Positions 1 to 7,806 of a stretch of 62,940 nt of DNA are shown one piece after another. Numbering within the stretch: the stretch's first letter is position 1; every line of letters starts with the position of its first letter. A program made the translations under genes and the position numbers. The DNA lies in assembly GCF_016463295.1 (NCBI RefSeq), contig NZ_JAEMRO010000006.1, positions 1 through 62,940 of the forward strand, read 5' to 3'. Source of the stretch: Brevundimonas sp. (lineage in GTDB: Bacteria; Pseudomonadota; Alphaproteobacteria; Caulobacterales; Caulobacteraceae). A model generated the notes under the pieces. It searched no databases, was not told where the DNA came from, and worked only from the letters and a program-made list of their open reading frames with translations.

Positions 1-638
1 CCAGCTTCTCGTTCGGCCTGCAGCGCAACTATCCGGTCTATCTGTCGACCAAGAATACGATCCTGAAAGCCTATGACGGCCGCTTCAAGGACATCTTCCA
101 GGACGTGTTCGACAAGGAGTTCGCCGCCGACTTCAAGGCCAAGGGCCTGACCTATGAGCACCGCCTGATCGACGACATGGTGGCCGCGGCCATCAAGTGG
201 TCGGGCGGCTTCGTCTGGGCGTGCAAGAACTACGACGGCGACGTCCAGTCCGACGTGGTGGCCCAGGGCTTCGGCTCGCTGGGCCTGATGACCTCGGTCC
301 TGATGACGCCGGACGGCAAGGTGCTGGAGTCCGAGGCCGCCCACGGCACCGTGACCCGCCACTATCGCCAGCACCAGAAGGGCGAGGCCACCTCGACCAA
401 CTCCATCGCCTCCATCTACGCCTGGACGCGCGGTTTTGCGCACCGGGCCAAGCTGGACGACAACGCCGAACTGGCCAGGTTCGCCGAGACCCTGGAGCGG
501 GTCGTGGTCGAGACGGTCGAGGCCGGTCACATGACCAAGGACCTGGCCCTGCTGGTCGGCGATCAGCAAGGCTGGCTGACCACCGAAGGCTTCATCGACA
601 AGGTCGCCGAAAACCTGACCAACGCGATGAAGGTCTAG
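1..638 (+). CDS. icd: NADP-dependent isocitrate dehydrogenase, C-terminal part (5' truncated)
   Basis: The open frame runs from the left window edge (first full codon at base 3) to a TAG at 636-638, so only the last ~212 residues are present. The enzyme oxidatively decarboxylates isocitrate to 2-oxoglutarate with NADP+ in the TCA cycle. Seen: the substrate and metal-binding [10 protein letters not shown] segment, the [18 protein letters not shown] coenzyme-binding segment and the [15 protein letters not shown] block. These are typical of the homodimeric, eukaryote-like IDH used by alphaproteobacteria rather than the E. coli type. A strong hairpin terminator follows at 698-727. The start codon lies outside the window. 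Confidence 0.96.
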   Translation, partial: SFSFGLQRNYPVYLSTKNTILKAYDGRFKDIFQDVFDKEFAADFKAKGLTYEHRLIDDMVAAAIKWSGGFVWACKNYDGDVQSDVVAQGFGSLGLMTSVLMTPDGKVLESEAAHGTVTRHYRQHQKGEATSTNSIASIYAWTRGFAHRAKLDDNAELARFAETLERVVVETVEAGHMTKDLALLVGDQQGWLTTEGFIDKVAENLTNAMKV

Positions 639-643
639 TTTAA

Positions 644-688
644 GGGCGCTACCGCTCGCCACGCGGTAGCTCGCTGCTTGAGCGCAGG
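644..688. repeat. REP-like palindromic element, copy 1
   Basis: A ~44-nt intergenic element starts six bases after the icd stop. It folds as a nested palindrome: outer arms GCGCT (646-650) and AGCGC (681-685), inner arms GCTACCGC (649-656) and GCGGTAGC (664-671). A close copy lies at 4900-4944 just downstream of recA. About 35 of 44 positions match by eye, and the outer palindrome is kept. Confidence 0.6.
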
Positions 689-697
689 ACGTCATTC

Positions 698-727
698 AAC
701 CCCGCCGGATTTGCGTCCGGCGGGGTT
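698..727 (+). terminator. Rho-independent terminator of icd
   Basis: A perfect 12-bp stem (AACCCCGCCGGA / TCCGGCGGGGTT) with a 6-nt loop is followed by TGTGTTTG. It lies 60 bp after the icd stop and before the next plus-strand gene. Confidence 0.8.
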
Positions 728-799
728 TGTGTTTGAACGGGTCACCGGGCGGCGCGTTGTGGTCACGCTTCCGCTGATGGAGGCGAAGAGGGCGAGCAC

Positions 800-1369
800 T
801 TGGGCCGACTGATCCGCAATCTGCTGCTGCTGGCCGTCATCGTGGCGGGGATCAGCTTCTTCGTCGCCCCGGTGGTGGCCTTCTATGGCATCCGGTCGGC
901 GGCGGATGCGCGTGACGAGCAGGGTCTGGTCCGGCTGATCGACTTCTCCGAGGTGCGCCGCAGCCTGCGTCCGCAACTGGGTGAGGGCAACGCCGCCATT
1001 GTCGCGCCCGCGCCGTCATTTCTCGAGAATCCCATCGAGGCCATGCGGCGACAGTTCGAACAGGTGCGTCCCGCTGCGGCCCGGCCAAACCCCGACCTCT
1101 ATCTGAGCCCCGCCGCTCTGGCCGCCCTGACGCGCGGCGAGGGGCGGGACGCGTCGCGCAGTGTCGCCGTCTCGCCCGATCGCCGCGACCCCTTGCCGCG
1201 CCTGGCCTATTGGGGCGTGAACCGCACGCGACTGGCGGTGCGCGATCCATCGAAGGCCCAGACCATTTTCACCTTCGAGCGCAAGGGCCCGTTTGACTGG
1301 CGGCTGGTACATATCGGTCTGCCGCCCGCTGAGCCCACCGTGCCGACGACACCCGCATCCGCACCCTGA
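800..1369 (+). CDS. DUF2939 family protein, copy 1
   Basis: 189 residues from a TTG start. No in-frame ATG fits, and a GAGGGCGAG stretch sits upstream. Residues ~5-28 form one hydrophobic segment, so it is an inner-membrane-anchored or exported protein. The motif that follows, YGIRSAADARDEQGLVRLID with an FSEVR continuation, is characteristic of DUF2939, a family of unknown function. The C-terminal part contains the usual tryptophan-containing strand pair (FERKGPFDWRLVHIGLP). A paralogue follows 70 bp downstream on the same strand, so the two look like a tandem duplication. Confidence 0.8.
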   Translation: MGRLIRNLLLLAVIVAGISFFVAPVVAFYGIRSAADARDEQGLVRLIDFSEVRRSLRPQLGEGNAAIVAPAPSFLENPIEAMRRQFEQVRPAAARPNPDLYLSPAALAALTRGEGRDASRSVAVSPDRRDPLPRLAYWGVNRTRLAVRDPSKAQTIFTFERKGPFDWRLVHIGLPPAEPTVPTTPASAP

Positions 1370-1439
1370 GCCACTGGCGCAGCGCCGCGACTTCTGGCAA
1401 CCCTGACCGTCAGGGGGCGTTTCGACGCCAGAGGGACCC

Positions 1440-1988
1440 ATGATCAAGAAGTTGCTTACCGGCGTGGTGATCGCCGGCGTCATCGGCCTTGTCGGCTTCT
1501 GGGCGGCCGCGCCCGTGTTGACCGGCCAGGCCATCATCCGCGCCGCCGAACGGGGGGACGAGGCCGCCTTGGAGCGGCTGGTCGATTTCCCGGCCCTGCG
1601 CGAGAGCATGAAGGGCGAGCTGAACGACCTGCTGGTCGCCGAGATGCGCAACGACCCGCGCGTGGTCGAAAACAATCTGGGCGGTCTGGCCACCATGCTG
1701 GGCCCCATGTTCATCTCGGGCGCGGTCGATACGGTGGTGACGCCGCAGGGCGTGGCCGCCATGGTGACCACGGCCAAGGCCCCCGACGCGGATGGTGCCG
1801 TGCCGTCGGAGCCCGTTAAGGGTCGTGACGAGCCTGACCTGCATAAGGCCTGGGGCTATCGCAGCCTGGATGTCTTTGCCGTCACCCTGACCGACCGCGA
1901 CCGACCGGAGAACAACCTGGCCCTGCTGCTGGAGCGCCGCGGCCTGTTCACTTGGCGGCTGGCGGCGGTGGACCTGCGGACGGAATAG
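1440..1988 (+). CDS. DUF2939 family protein, copy 2
   Basis: 182 residues from an ATG. An N-terminal hydrophobic helix (residues ~7-30) is followed by a DUF2939 core: AIIRAAERGDEAALERLVDF, then FPALRESMK. The C-terminal RRGLFTWRLAAVDL strand matches the ending of the preceding gene, so the two are paralogues. The stop is 6 bp from the alaS stop on the opposite strand, with no clear terminator between them. Function unknown. Confidence 0.85.
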   Translation: MIKKLLTGVVIAGVIGLVGFWAAAPVLTGQAIIRAAERGDEAALERLVDFPALRESMKGELNDLLVAEMRNDPRVVENNLGGLATMLGPMFISGAVDTVVTPQGVAAMVTTAKAPDADGAVPSEPVKGRDEPDLHKAWGYRSLDVFAVTLTDRDRPENNLALLLERRGLFTWRLAAVDLRTE

Positions 1989-1994
1989 GCGGGA

Positions 1995-4640
1995 TCAGCC
2001 CGCCAGTGCCGCCCGCACGGCGGCCAGACCCTCTTCCGCCCGCAACCCATCAGGCGCTCCGCCCTGGGCAAAGTCGGGCTTGCCACCGGCACCCTGACCG
2101 CCCAGCGCCAGAACGGCGGCGCGGGCCAGGTCGGCGGCGTTGACGCGATCCGTGACGTCAGCAGTCGCGGCCACGGTGATCGCGGCCTTGCCATCGGTGA
2201 CGCCGATCAGGGCGACGACGCCGCTGCCGACCTGCTTGCGGAAGTCCTCGGCCACGCCGCGCAAACCCTTGCCGTCGACGCCGTCCAGGACGCGGGCGAT
2301 CAGCTTGATGCCGTTGATCTCTTCCGGGGCGGCACTGGCCGAACCGCCGCCGCCGAGCGCCAGCTGCTTCTTCAGATCGGCGACCTGCTTCTCCAGCGCC
2401 TTGCGTTCGGTGGTCAGGGCCTCGACGCGGGCCGGCACATCCAGCGGCTGTATCTTGAAGGTCTGGGCCAGCTTGCGAGCGACCCCGGCCTGGCCTTCCA
2501 GATACTGACGCGCGGCCTCACCGGTCAGGGCCTCGACACGGCGGACACCGGCGGCGATGCCGGTCTCGGCCGTGATCTTGAACAGGCCGATGTCGCCGGT
2601 GCGCGCGACATGGGTGCCGCCGCACAGTTCGACCGAATAGGGCTTGTCGTCGGTGAGGCTCTTGCCGAGCGTCAGCACACGCACCTCATCGCCGTATTTC
2701 TCGCCGAACAGGGCGACGGCGCCGGCGGCGATGGCCTCCTGCGGGGCCATCAGCTTCGTCTCGGCGGGCAGGTTCTGGCGGATCACCGCATTGACCTCGG
2801 CCTCGATGGCCTCGATCTGGGCCTCGGTCACCGGGGCGTTGTGGCTGAAGTCGAAACGCATGCGTTCGGCATCGACCAGCTGACCCTTCTGGGCGACGTG
2901 GGGGCCCAGCACATTCTTCAGCGCGGCATGCACCAGGTGGGCCGCGGAGTGGTTGGCGCGGGTCGTCAGGCGGGCGTCCGGGGCGGCGCGAAGCTGGGCG
3001 CGGGTGCCGATGGTCAGGGTGCCTGACGTTACCTCGACCGTGTGGGCATATAGGTCGCCCGTCGGCTTCTGGACGTCCAGGACGCGGGCGCTGCCGCCCT
3101 CCCATTCGATCTCGCCCTTGTCGCCGGCCTGACCGCCACCCTCACCATAGAAGGGGGTCTGGTCGAACAGGATCTCGGCGGTCTGGCCGGTTTCGACGCT
3201 GTCGACCTGGGCCCCGTCCTTCAAAATCGCCAGCACCTCGCCCGAGCCGTCGACGGCGTCATAGCCGGTGAAGACGGTCGACCCCAGACGGTCCTTCAGC
3301 GCCAGCCATTCGCCGGTCGAGGCGGTCTGGCCCGAACCCTTCCAATTGGCTTTGCCGCGCGTCTTCTGCTCTTCCATCGCCTCATCGAAGGCGGCGGTAT
3401 CGACGGTGAAGCCGCGACGGCGGGCCTCGTCCTGGGTCAGGTCCAGCGGGAAGCCATAGGTGTCGTAAAGGGTGAATGCCGTCTGGCCGGGGATGACGCC
3501 GCCTTCCGTCAGATCGCGCGTGGCGTCCTCCAGCAGGCCCATGCCGCGGCCCAAGGTGGTGCGGAAACGGATCTCTTCCTGCTTCAGCGTGTCCTCGATA
3601 GTCGCCTGGGCGCGGGCCAGCTCGGGATAGGCCTCGCCCATTTCGCTGACCAGCGTCGGCACCAGCCGGTGCATCAGGGGATCACCGGCGCCCAGCAGAT
3701 GGGCGTGGCGCATAGCCCGTCGCATGATCCGGCGCAGGACATAGCCCCGGCCTTCGTTCGACGGGGTTACCCCGTCGGCGATCAGGAAGGACGAGCTGCG
3801 CAGATGGTCGGCGATGACCCGGTGGCTGGCGGCGCGGTCACCCTCGGCCTTCGTCGAGGTGGCGTCCTCGGAGGCGGCGATCAGCGTCTGGAACAGGTCG
3901 GTGTCGAAGACCGAGTTCTTGCCTTGCAGCACCGAGGTCATGCGCTCCAGCCCCATGCCGGTGTCGACCGAGGGCTTGGGAAGGTTGCGAACGATCTCGT
4001 CGTTCTCCTTCTCGAACTGCATGAAGACGTTGTTCCAGATCTCCACGAACCGGTCGCCGTCCTCGTCCGGCGAACCGGGAGGGCCGCCGGGGACGTGGTC
4101 GCCATAGTCCCAGAAGATCTCGGTGCAGGGGCCGCAGGGGCCGCTGTCGCCCATGGCCCAGAAGTTGTCGGCGCCGGCGATGCGGATGATCTTGTCGTCA
4201 CTGAAACCCGTGACCTTCTTCCAGATCGCGGCGGCCTCGTCGTCGTCGATATAGACGGTGACCAGCAGGCGTTTGGGGTCGAGGCCGAAGTCGTTCGTGA
4301 CCAGCTTCCACGCGCTGTCGATCGCGTGGTCCTTGAAGTAGTCGCCGAAGCTGAAATTCCCCAGCATCTCGAAGAAGGTCAGGTGGCGGGCGGTGTAGCC
4401 GACGTTGTCCAGGTCGTTGTGCTTGCCCCCGGCACGGACGCATTTCTGCGACGACGTGGCGCGCGGGTAGGGCGGTGTCGCCGCGCCGGTGAAATAGTCC
4501 TTGAACGGCACCATGCCCGCATTGACGAACATCAGGGTCGGATCGTTCTGAGGGACCAGCGGTGCCGAGTGGACCTTGGCGTGACCGTCGGCCGCGAAAT
4601 AGTCGAGGAAGGTCGATCGGATCTGTTTCAGGCTGGACAT
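1995..4640 (-). CDS. alaS: Alanine--tRNA ligase
   Basis: 881 residues, the usual full length. It charges tRNA-Ala and edits mischarged Ser and Gly. Seen in order: an N-terminal class II catalytic domain starting MSSLKQIRSTFLDYF with the GHAKVHSAPLVPQNDPTLMF segment (motif 1 region); the GRGYVLRRIMRRA stretch; the editing-domain zinc and catalytic motif NHSAAHLVHAAL; the ELCGGTHVARTGDIG motif; and a C-terminal glycine-rich C-Ala domain ending LALGGQGAGGKPDFAQGG. The ATG at 4640 matches the conserved family start. It is convergent with the second DUF2939 gene. Confidence 0.98.
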   Translation of the reverse strand: MSSLKQIRSTFLDYFAADGHAKVHSAPLVPQNDPTLMFVNAGMVPFKDYFTGAATPPYPRATSSQKCVRAGGKHNDLDNVGYTARHLTFFEMLGNFSFGDYFKDHAIDSAWKLVTNDFGLDPKRLLVTVYIDDDEAAAIWKKVTGFSDDKIIRIAGADNFWAMGDSGPCGPCTEIFWDYGDHVPGGPPGSPDEDGDRFVEIWNNVFMQFEKENDEIVRNLPKPSVDTGMGLERMTSVLQGKNSVFDTDLFQTLIAASEDATSTKAEGDRAASHRVIADHLRSSSFLIADGVTPSNEGRGYVLRRIMRRAMRHAHLLGAGDPLMHRLVPTLVSEMGEAYPELARAQATIEDTLKQEEIRFRTTLGRGMGLLEDATRDLTEGGVIPGQTAFTLYDTYGFPLDLTQDEARRRGFTVDTAAFDEAMEEQKTRGKANWKGSGQTASTGEWLALKDRLGSTVFTGYDAVDGSGEVLAILKDGAQVDSVETGQTAEILFDQTPFYGEGGGQAGDKGEIEWEGGSARVLDVQKPTGDLYAHTVEVTSGTLTIGTRAQLRAAPDARLTTRANHSAAHLVHAALKNVLGPHVAQKGQLVDAERMRFDFSHNAPVTEAQIEAIEAEVNAVIRQNLPAETKLMAPQEAIAAGAVALFGEKYGDEVRVLTLGKSLTDDKPYSVELCGGTHVARTGDIGLFKITAETGIAAGVRRVEALTGEAARQYLEGQAGVARKLAQTFKIQPLDVPARVEALTTERKALEKQVADLKKQLALGGGGSASAAPEEINGIKLIARVLDGVDGKGLRGVAEDFRKQVGSGVVALIGVTDGKAAITVAATADVTDRVNAADLARAAVLALGGQGAGGKPDFAQGGAPDGLRAEEGLAAVRAALAG

Positions 4641-4742
4641 GGCGAACGGTCGTCTCGGTCAGGAAAAGGCGGAACGGGCGTCATATAGGGCTTTGGAACC
4701 CAATGCATCACCAGCAGCCTCGTCTGCCGGGCTCGGGTTCAC

Positions 4743-4779
4743 AAAAAAGGCCGCCCGATCCGCGTGAGATCGGGCGGCC
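4743..4779 (-). terminator. Rho-independent terminator downstream of recA
   Basis: Read on the minus strand, GGCCGCCCGATC pairs perfectly with GATCGGGCGGCC around a 7-nt loop, and six T residues follow. It is ~170 bp past the recA stop and upstream of alaS, so it should end recA transcripts before alaS. Confidence 0.85.
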
Positions 4780-4843
4780 GCTTCGTCCGGTCTGGCCCGG
4801 CAGGGTCATGGCGGGTCACCTGGACCCGACCGGAGAAGGTTGG

Positions 4844-4870
4844 TTTGGACTCCGATAAGCCGAGTCCAAA
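4844..4870. other. Perfect 9-bp intergenic stem-loop after recA
   Basis: TTTGGACTC and GAGTCCAAA form a perfect 9-bp stem with a 9-nt loop in the 308-bp alaS-recA gap. It contains two GANTC sites and has no T-tract, so I do not call it a terminator. The rest of the gap holds the recA terminator, the REP-like element and a small GGGTC/GACCC hairpin at 4813-4827. Confidence 0.5.
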
Positions 4871-4899
4871 AGTGCAAAGTCAGAAGGTGATCTTTCTTT

Positions 4900-4944
4900 G
4901 GGCGCTAACGCTTGCCACGCGGTGGCTCGCGACCTGAGCGCGGT
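4900..4944. repeat. REP-like palindromic element, copy 2
   Basis: Copy of the element at 644-688, with the same outer arms (GCGCT ... AGCGC) and a diverged inner stem (GCTAACGC / GCGGTGGC). It ends four bases from the recA stop codon and is inverted relative to recA, whereas copy 1 is in the same sense as icd. Both copies hug the 3' end of a gene, as REP elements often do. Confidence 0.6.
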
Positions 4945-4947
4945 TGA

Positions 4948-6051
4948 TCACCCCTCCAGGTCCTGACCTTCGTCCGGCTCGGGCGTGCCCAGCAGTTCGT
5001 CGGCGATCTTGGTCGTGGAGGCGCGGACGGCCTTTTCGATCGAGTCGGCGACGTCGGGGTTAGCCTTCAGGAAGTTGCGCACATTCTCGCGCCCCTGACC
5101 GATCCGCTGGCTGTCATAGGAGAACCAGCTGCCCGACTTCTCGACGATGCCGGCCTTCACGCCCAGGTCGATGATCTCGCCCAGCTTGGAAATGCCTTCG
5201 CCGTACATGATGTCGAAGATGACCTCGCGGAACGGCGGTGCGACCTTGTTCTTGACGACCTTGACGCGGGTGGTGTTGCCCACGACCTCGTCGCGGTCCT
5301 TGATCGCGCCGGTGCGGCGGATGTCGAGGCGGACCGAGGCGTAGAACTTCAGCGCATTGCCGCCCGTCGTCGTCTCGGGGCTGCCGTACATCACCCCGAT
5401 CTTGTGACGGATCTGGTTGATGAACAGGACGATGCACTGCGACTTGTTGATCGAGGCGGTCAGCTTGCGCAGGGCCTGGCTCATCAGGCGCGCCTGAAGA
5501 CCGGGCAGGCTGTCGCCCATTTCGCCTTCGATTTCGGCACGGGGCGTCAGGGCGGCGACCGAGTCGACCACCACGATGTCCACGGCCCCGGAGCGCACCA
5601 GGGTGTCGACGATCTCCAGCGCCTGTTCGCCCGTGTCGGGTTGCGAGACCAGCAGGTCATCCAGATTGACGCCCAGCTTCTGGGCATACCCCGGATCCAG
5701 CGCATGTTCGGCGTCAACGAAGGCGGCGACGCCGCCGGCCTTCTGGATTTCGGCCACGGTGTGCAGGGCCAGTGTGGTCTTGCCCGAGCTTTCCGGCCCG
5801 AACACCTCGATCACCCGTCCGCGCGGCAGGCCGCCGATGCCCAGGGCCATGTCCAGACCCAGCGAACCGGTCGAGACCGAGGGAATGGCCTCGGTCGTGC
5901 CGTTCTTGCCCAGCTTCATGACCGAGCCCTTGCCGAAGGCGCGGTCGATCTGCGCGATCGCCGCCTCCAAGGCGCGTTGCTTGTCGCCGTCGTCCTTGCC
6001 CACCAATTTCAATGCCGCCTGTGCTGCCACCTTACCACTCTCCCTTGCCAT
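4948..6051 (-). CDS. recA: Recombinase RecA
   Basis: 367 residues from the ATG at 6051. The open frame extends upstream to 6237, but family homology begins only around [21 protein letters not shown]. RecA forms filaments on ssDNA, catalyses strand exchange and triggers LexA self-cleavage. Seen: Walker [10 protein letters not shown]; the [21 protein letters not shown]alker B and loop region; the L2 segment [21 protein letters not shown]; and an acidic C-terminal tail ([12 protein letters not shown]). The upstream region contains a near-match to the alphaproteobacterial SOS box. Confidence 0.97.
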   Translation of the reverse strand: MARESGKVAAQAALKLVGKDDGDKQRALEAAIAQIDRAFGKGSVMKLGKNGTTEAIPSVSTGSLGLDMALGIGGLPRGRVIEVFGPESSGKTTLALHTVAEIQKAGGVAAFVDAEHALDPGYAQKLGVNLDDLLVSQPDTGEQALEIVDTLVRSGAVDIVVVDSVAALTPRAEIEGEMGDSLPGLQARLMSQALRKLTASINKSQCIVLFINQIRHKIGVMYGSPETTTGGNALKFYASVRLDIRRTGAIKDRDEVVGNTTRVKVVKNKVAPPFREVIFDIMYGEGISKLGEIIDLGVKAGIVEKSGSWFSYDSQRIGQGRENVRNFLKANPDVADSIEKAVRASTTKIADELLGTPEPDEGQDLEG

Positions 6052-6148
6052 GATTCCCGTTCGGTACCCGTAGAGGGAGAGGCCCGCCTTCGATCCTGTG
6101 ATCGTGACCCGCTCCCTGTGAGATGGACTATGTGCACGGTTTGTTCCG

Positions 6149-6163
6149 GTTGCCAATATGTTC
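6149..6163 (-). promoter_or_regulatory. Candidate LexA (SOS) box upstream of recA
   Basis: The plus strand reads GTTG-N7-GTTC, one base off the alphaproteobacterial LexA consensus GTTC-N7-GTTC. It lies ~100 bp upstream of the recA start codon. A further GTTC at 6143-6146 could form a shifted site. Confidence 0.45.
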
Positions 6164-6255
6164 TTTTTGGCGCGCTGAACGATGCGACCGATTTTGACGT
6201 ATCGCATTTCCCCGCACGGCGCTGATCCAATGGCCAAGCTGAGCGTTAGGGGCGC

Positions 6256-7806
6256 ATGACAAAATCCGCAAAGCCTGCCGTCCTGACCATCCGCAATGCC
6301 GCCCTGACCGATGTCGACGCGATCACCCGGCTAGGAACCAAGGTATACCGGCAGGGGGGCATGTCCCTGACGCCCGGCATGCTGAGGGGCCAGATCGCCA
6401 CATATCCCGAAGGGCAGTTCGTGGTGGAATATGAGGGGGCCATCGTCGGCTATGCCGCCGGTTTCCGCATCGACGAGGCCATCGCCATGGCCCCGCACAC
6501 CTGGGATCAGATCACCGGCAACGGCTATGCGGCGCGCCACGACCCCGACGGCGACTGGTTCTATGGCATGGAGGTCTGTGTCGACCCCAGCCGTCGTCGC
6601 CTACGTATCGGCCAGAGGCTGTACGACGCCCGGCGCGAACTGTGCGAGGCCGAAAATTTGAAGGGAATAGTCTTTGGCGGCCGCATGCCCGGGCTGGCGA
6701 AGAAGAAGGGGGCCTATCCCCAGGCCCGCGACTATCTGGATGCGGTGACGGCGCGCCAGCTGAACGACCCGGTCATCGGCTTTCACCTGCGCGGCGGGTT
6801 CGAGCCGGTCGGGGTGCTGGAAAACTATATGACGTCCGACACCGCCTCGATGGGACACGCGGCCCACATGGTCTGGCGCAATCCCTATCACGTCGAGGCG
6901 CGGGGCAAGGGCGCGGCCTTCGCCACCAAGGAGACGGTGCGTGTCGCGACCGTCCAGCTTCAGGCCCGCAAGGTCGAGAGCTTCGAGGAGTTCATCTCGA
7001 ACGTCGAATATTTCGTCGATGTGACCTCGGATTACCGGTCAGACTTTGTGGTCTTTCCCGAGCTGTTCACCCTCCAGCTGCTGTCGCTGGAGAAGAAGAA
7101 GCTGACGCCCCAGGAATCGATCGAGGCCCTGACCCGCTATACGCCGCGTTTCGTCGAGGCCCTGCGCAAGCTGGCGGTGGAATACAACATCAACATCATC
7201 GGCGGTTCGCACCCGACGCGGGCCGAGGACGGCGACATCCAGAACGTCGCCTATGTCTTCCTGCGCGACGGCTCGGTGCACGAGCAGGAGAAGATCCACC
7301 CCACCCCGAACGAGCGGCACTGGTGGAACATCAAGGGCGGCGACCGGGTCCATGCCATCCCGACCGACTGCGGGCCGATCGGGGTGCTGATCTGTTACGA
7401 CAGCGAATTTCCGGAGCTGGCGCGGCGATTGGTGGACGAGGGGGCGCGGCTGCTCTTCGTGCCCTTCTGCACCGACAACCGGCAGGGCTATCTGCGCGTG
7501 CGGTACTGTTCGCAGGCTCGGGCCATCGAGAACCAGTGCTATGTCACCATGTCGGGCAATGTCGGCAATCTCCCCAATGTCGAGAACATGGACATCCAGT
7601 ATGCCCAGTCCTGCATCCTGACGCCGTGCGACTTCCCCTTCGCCCGCGACGGCATCGCGGCTGAGGCGTCGGAGAATGTAGAGACGGTCACGGTCGCCGA
7701 TCTGGACCTGTCGGACCTGGCCTGGGCGAAGTCGCAGGGGACGGTGCGCAACCTGCGCGACCGCCGCTTCGACCTCTACAAGACGGTCTGGACCGACGGC
7801 GGCTGA
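6256..7806 (+). CDS. GNAT acetyltransferase - carbon-nitrogen hydrolase fusion
   Basis: 516 residues and two domains. Residues ~10-210 are a GNAT-type N-acetyltransferase with the acetyl-CoA binding stretch around [20 protein letters not shown]. Residues ~225-510 are a nitrilase-superfamily amidohydrolase with the Glu-Lys-Cys triad: Glu in VVFPELF, Lys in EKIHPTPNE, Cys in [12 protein letters not shown]. The substrate is unknown; the fusion implies acetylation and amide hydrolysis of related nitrogen compounds such as polyamines. The same two-domain architecture occurs in other bacteria. The 3' end overlaps the convergent M28 peptidase gene by 31 bp. Confidence 0.88.
   Translation: MTKSAKPAVLTIRNAALTDVDAITRLGTKVYRQGGMSLTPGMLRGQIATYPEGQFVVEYEGAIVGYAAGFRIDEAIAMAPHTWDQITGNGYAARHDPDGDWFYGMEVCVDPSRRRLRIGQRLYDARRELCEAENLKGIVFGGRMPGLAKKKGAYPQARDYLDAVTARQLNDPVIGFHLRGGFEPVGVLENYMTSDTASMGHAAHMVWRNPYHVEARGKGAAFATKETVRVATVQLQARKVESFEEFISNVEYFVDVTSDYRSDFVVFPELFTLQLLSLEKKKLTPQESIEALTRYTPRFVEALRKLAVEYNINIIGGSHPTRAEDGDIQNVAYVFLRDGSVHEQEKIHPTPNERHWWNIKGGDRVHAIPTDCGPIGVLICYDSEFPELARRLVDEGARLLFVPFCTDNRQGYLRVRYCSQARAIENQCYVTMSGNVGNLPNVENMDIQYAQSCILTPCDFPFARDGIAAEASENVETVTVADLDLSDLAWAKSQGTVRNLRDRRFDLYKTVWTDGG

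Noticed and set aside
3669..4688. Open frame antisense to alaS
   Set aside because: Shadow of the alaS codons; no domain or ribosome-binding site.
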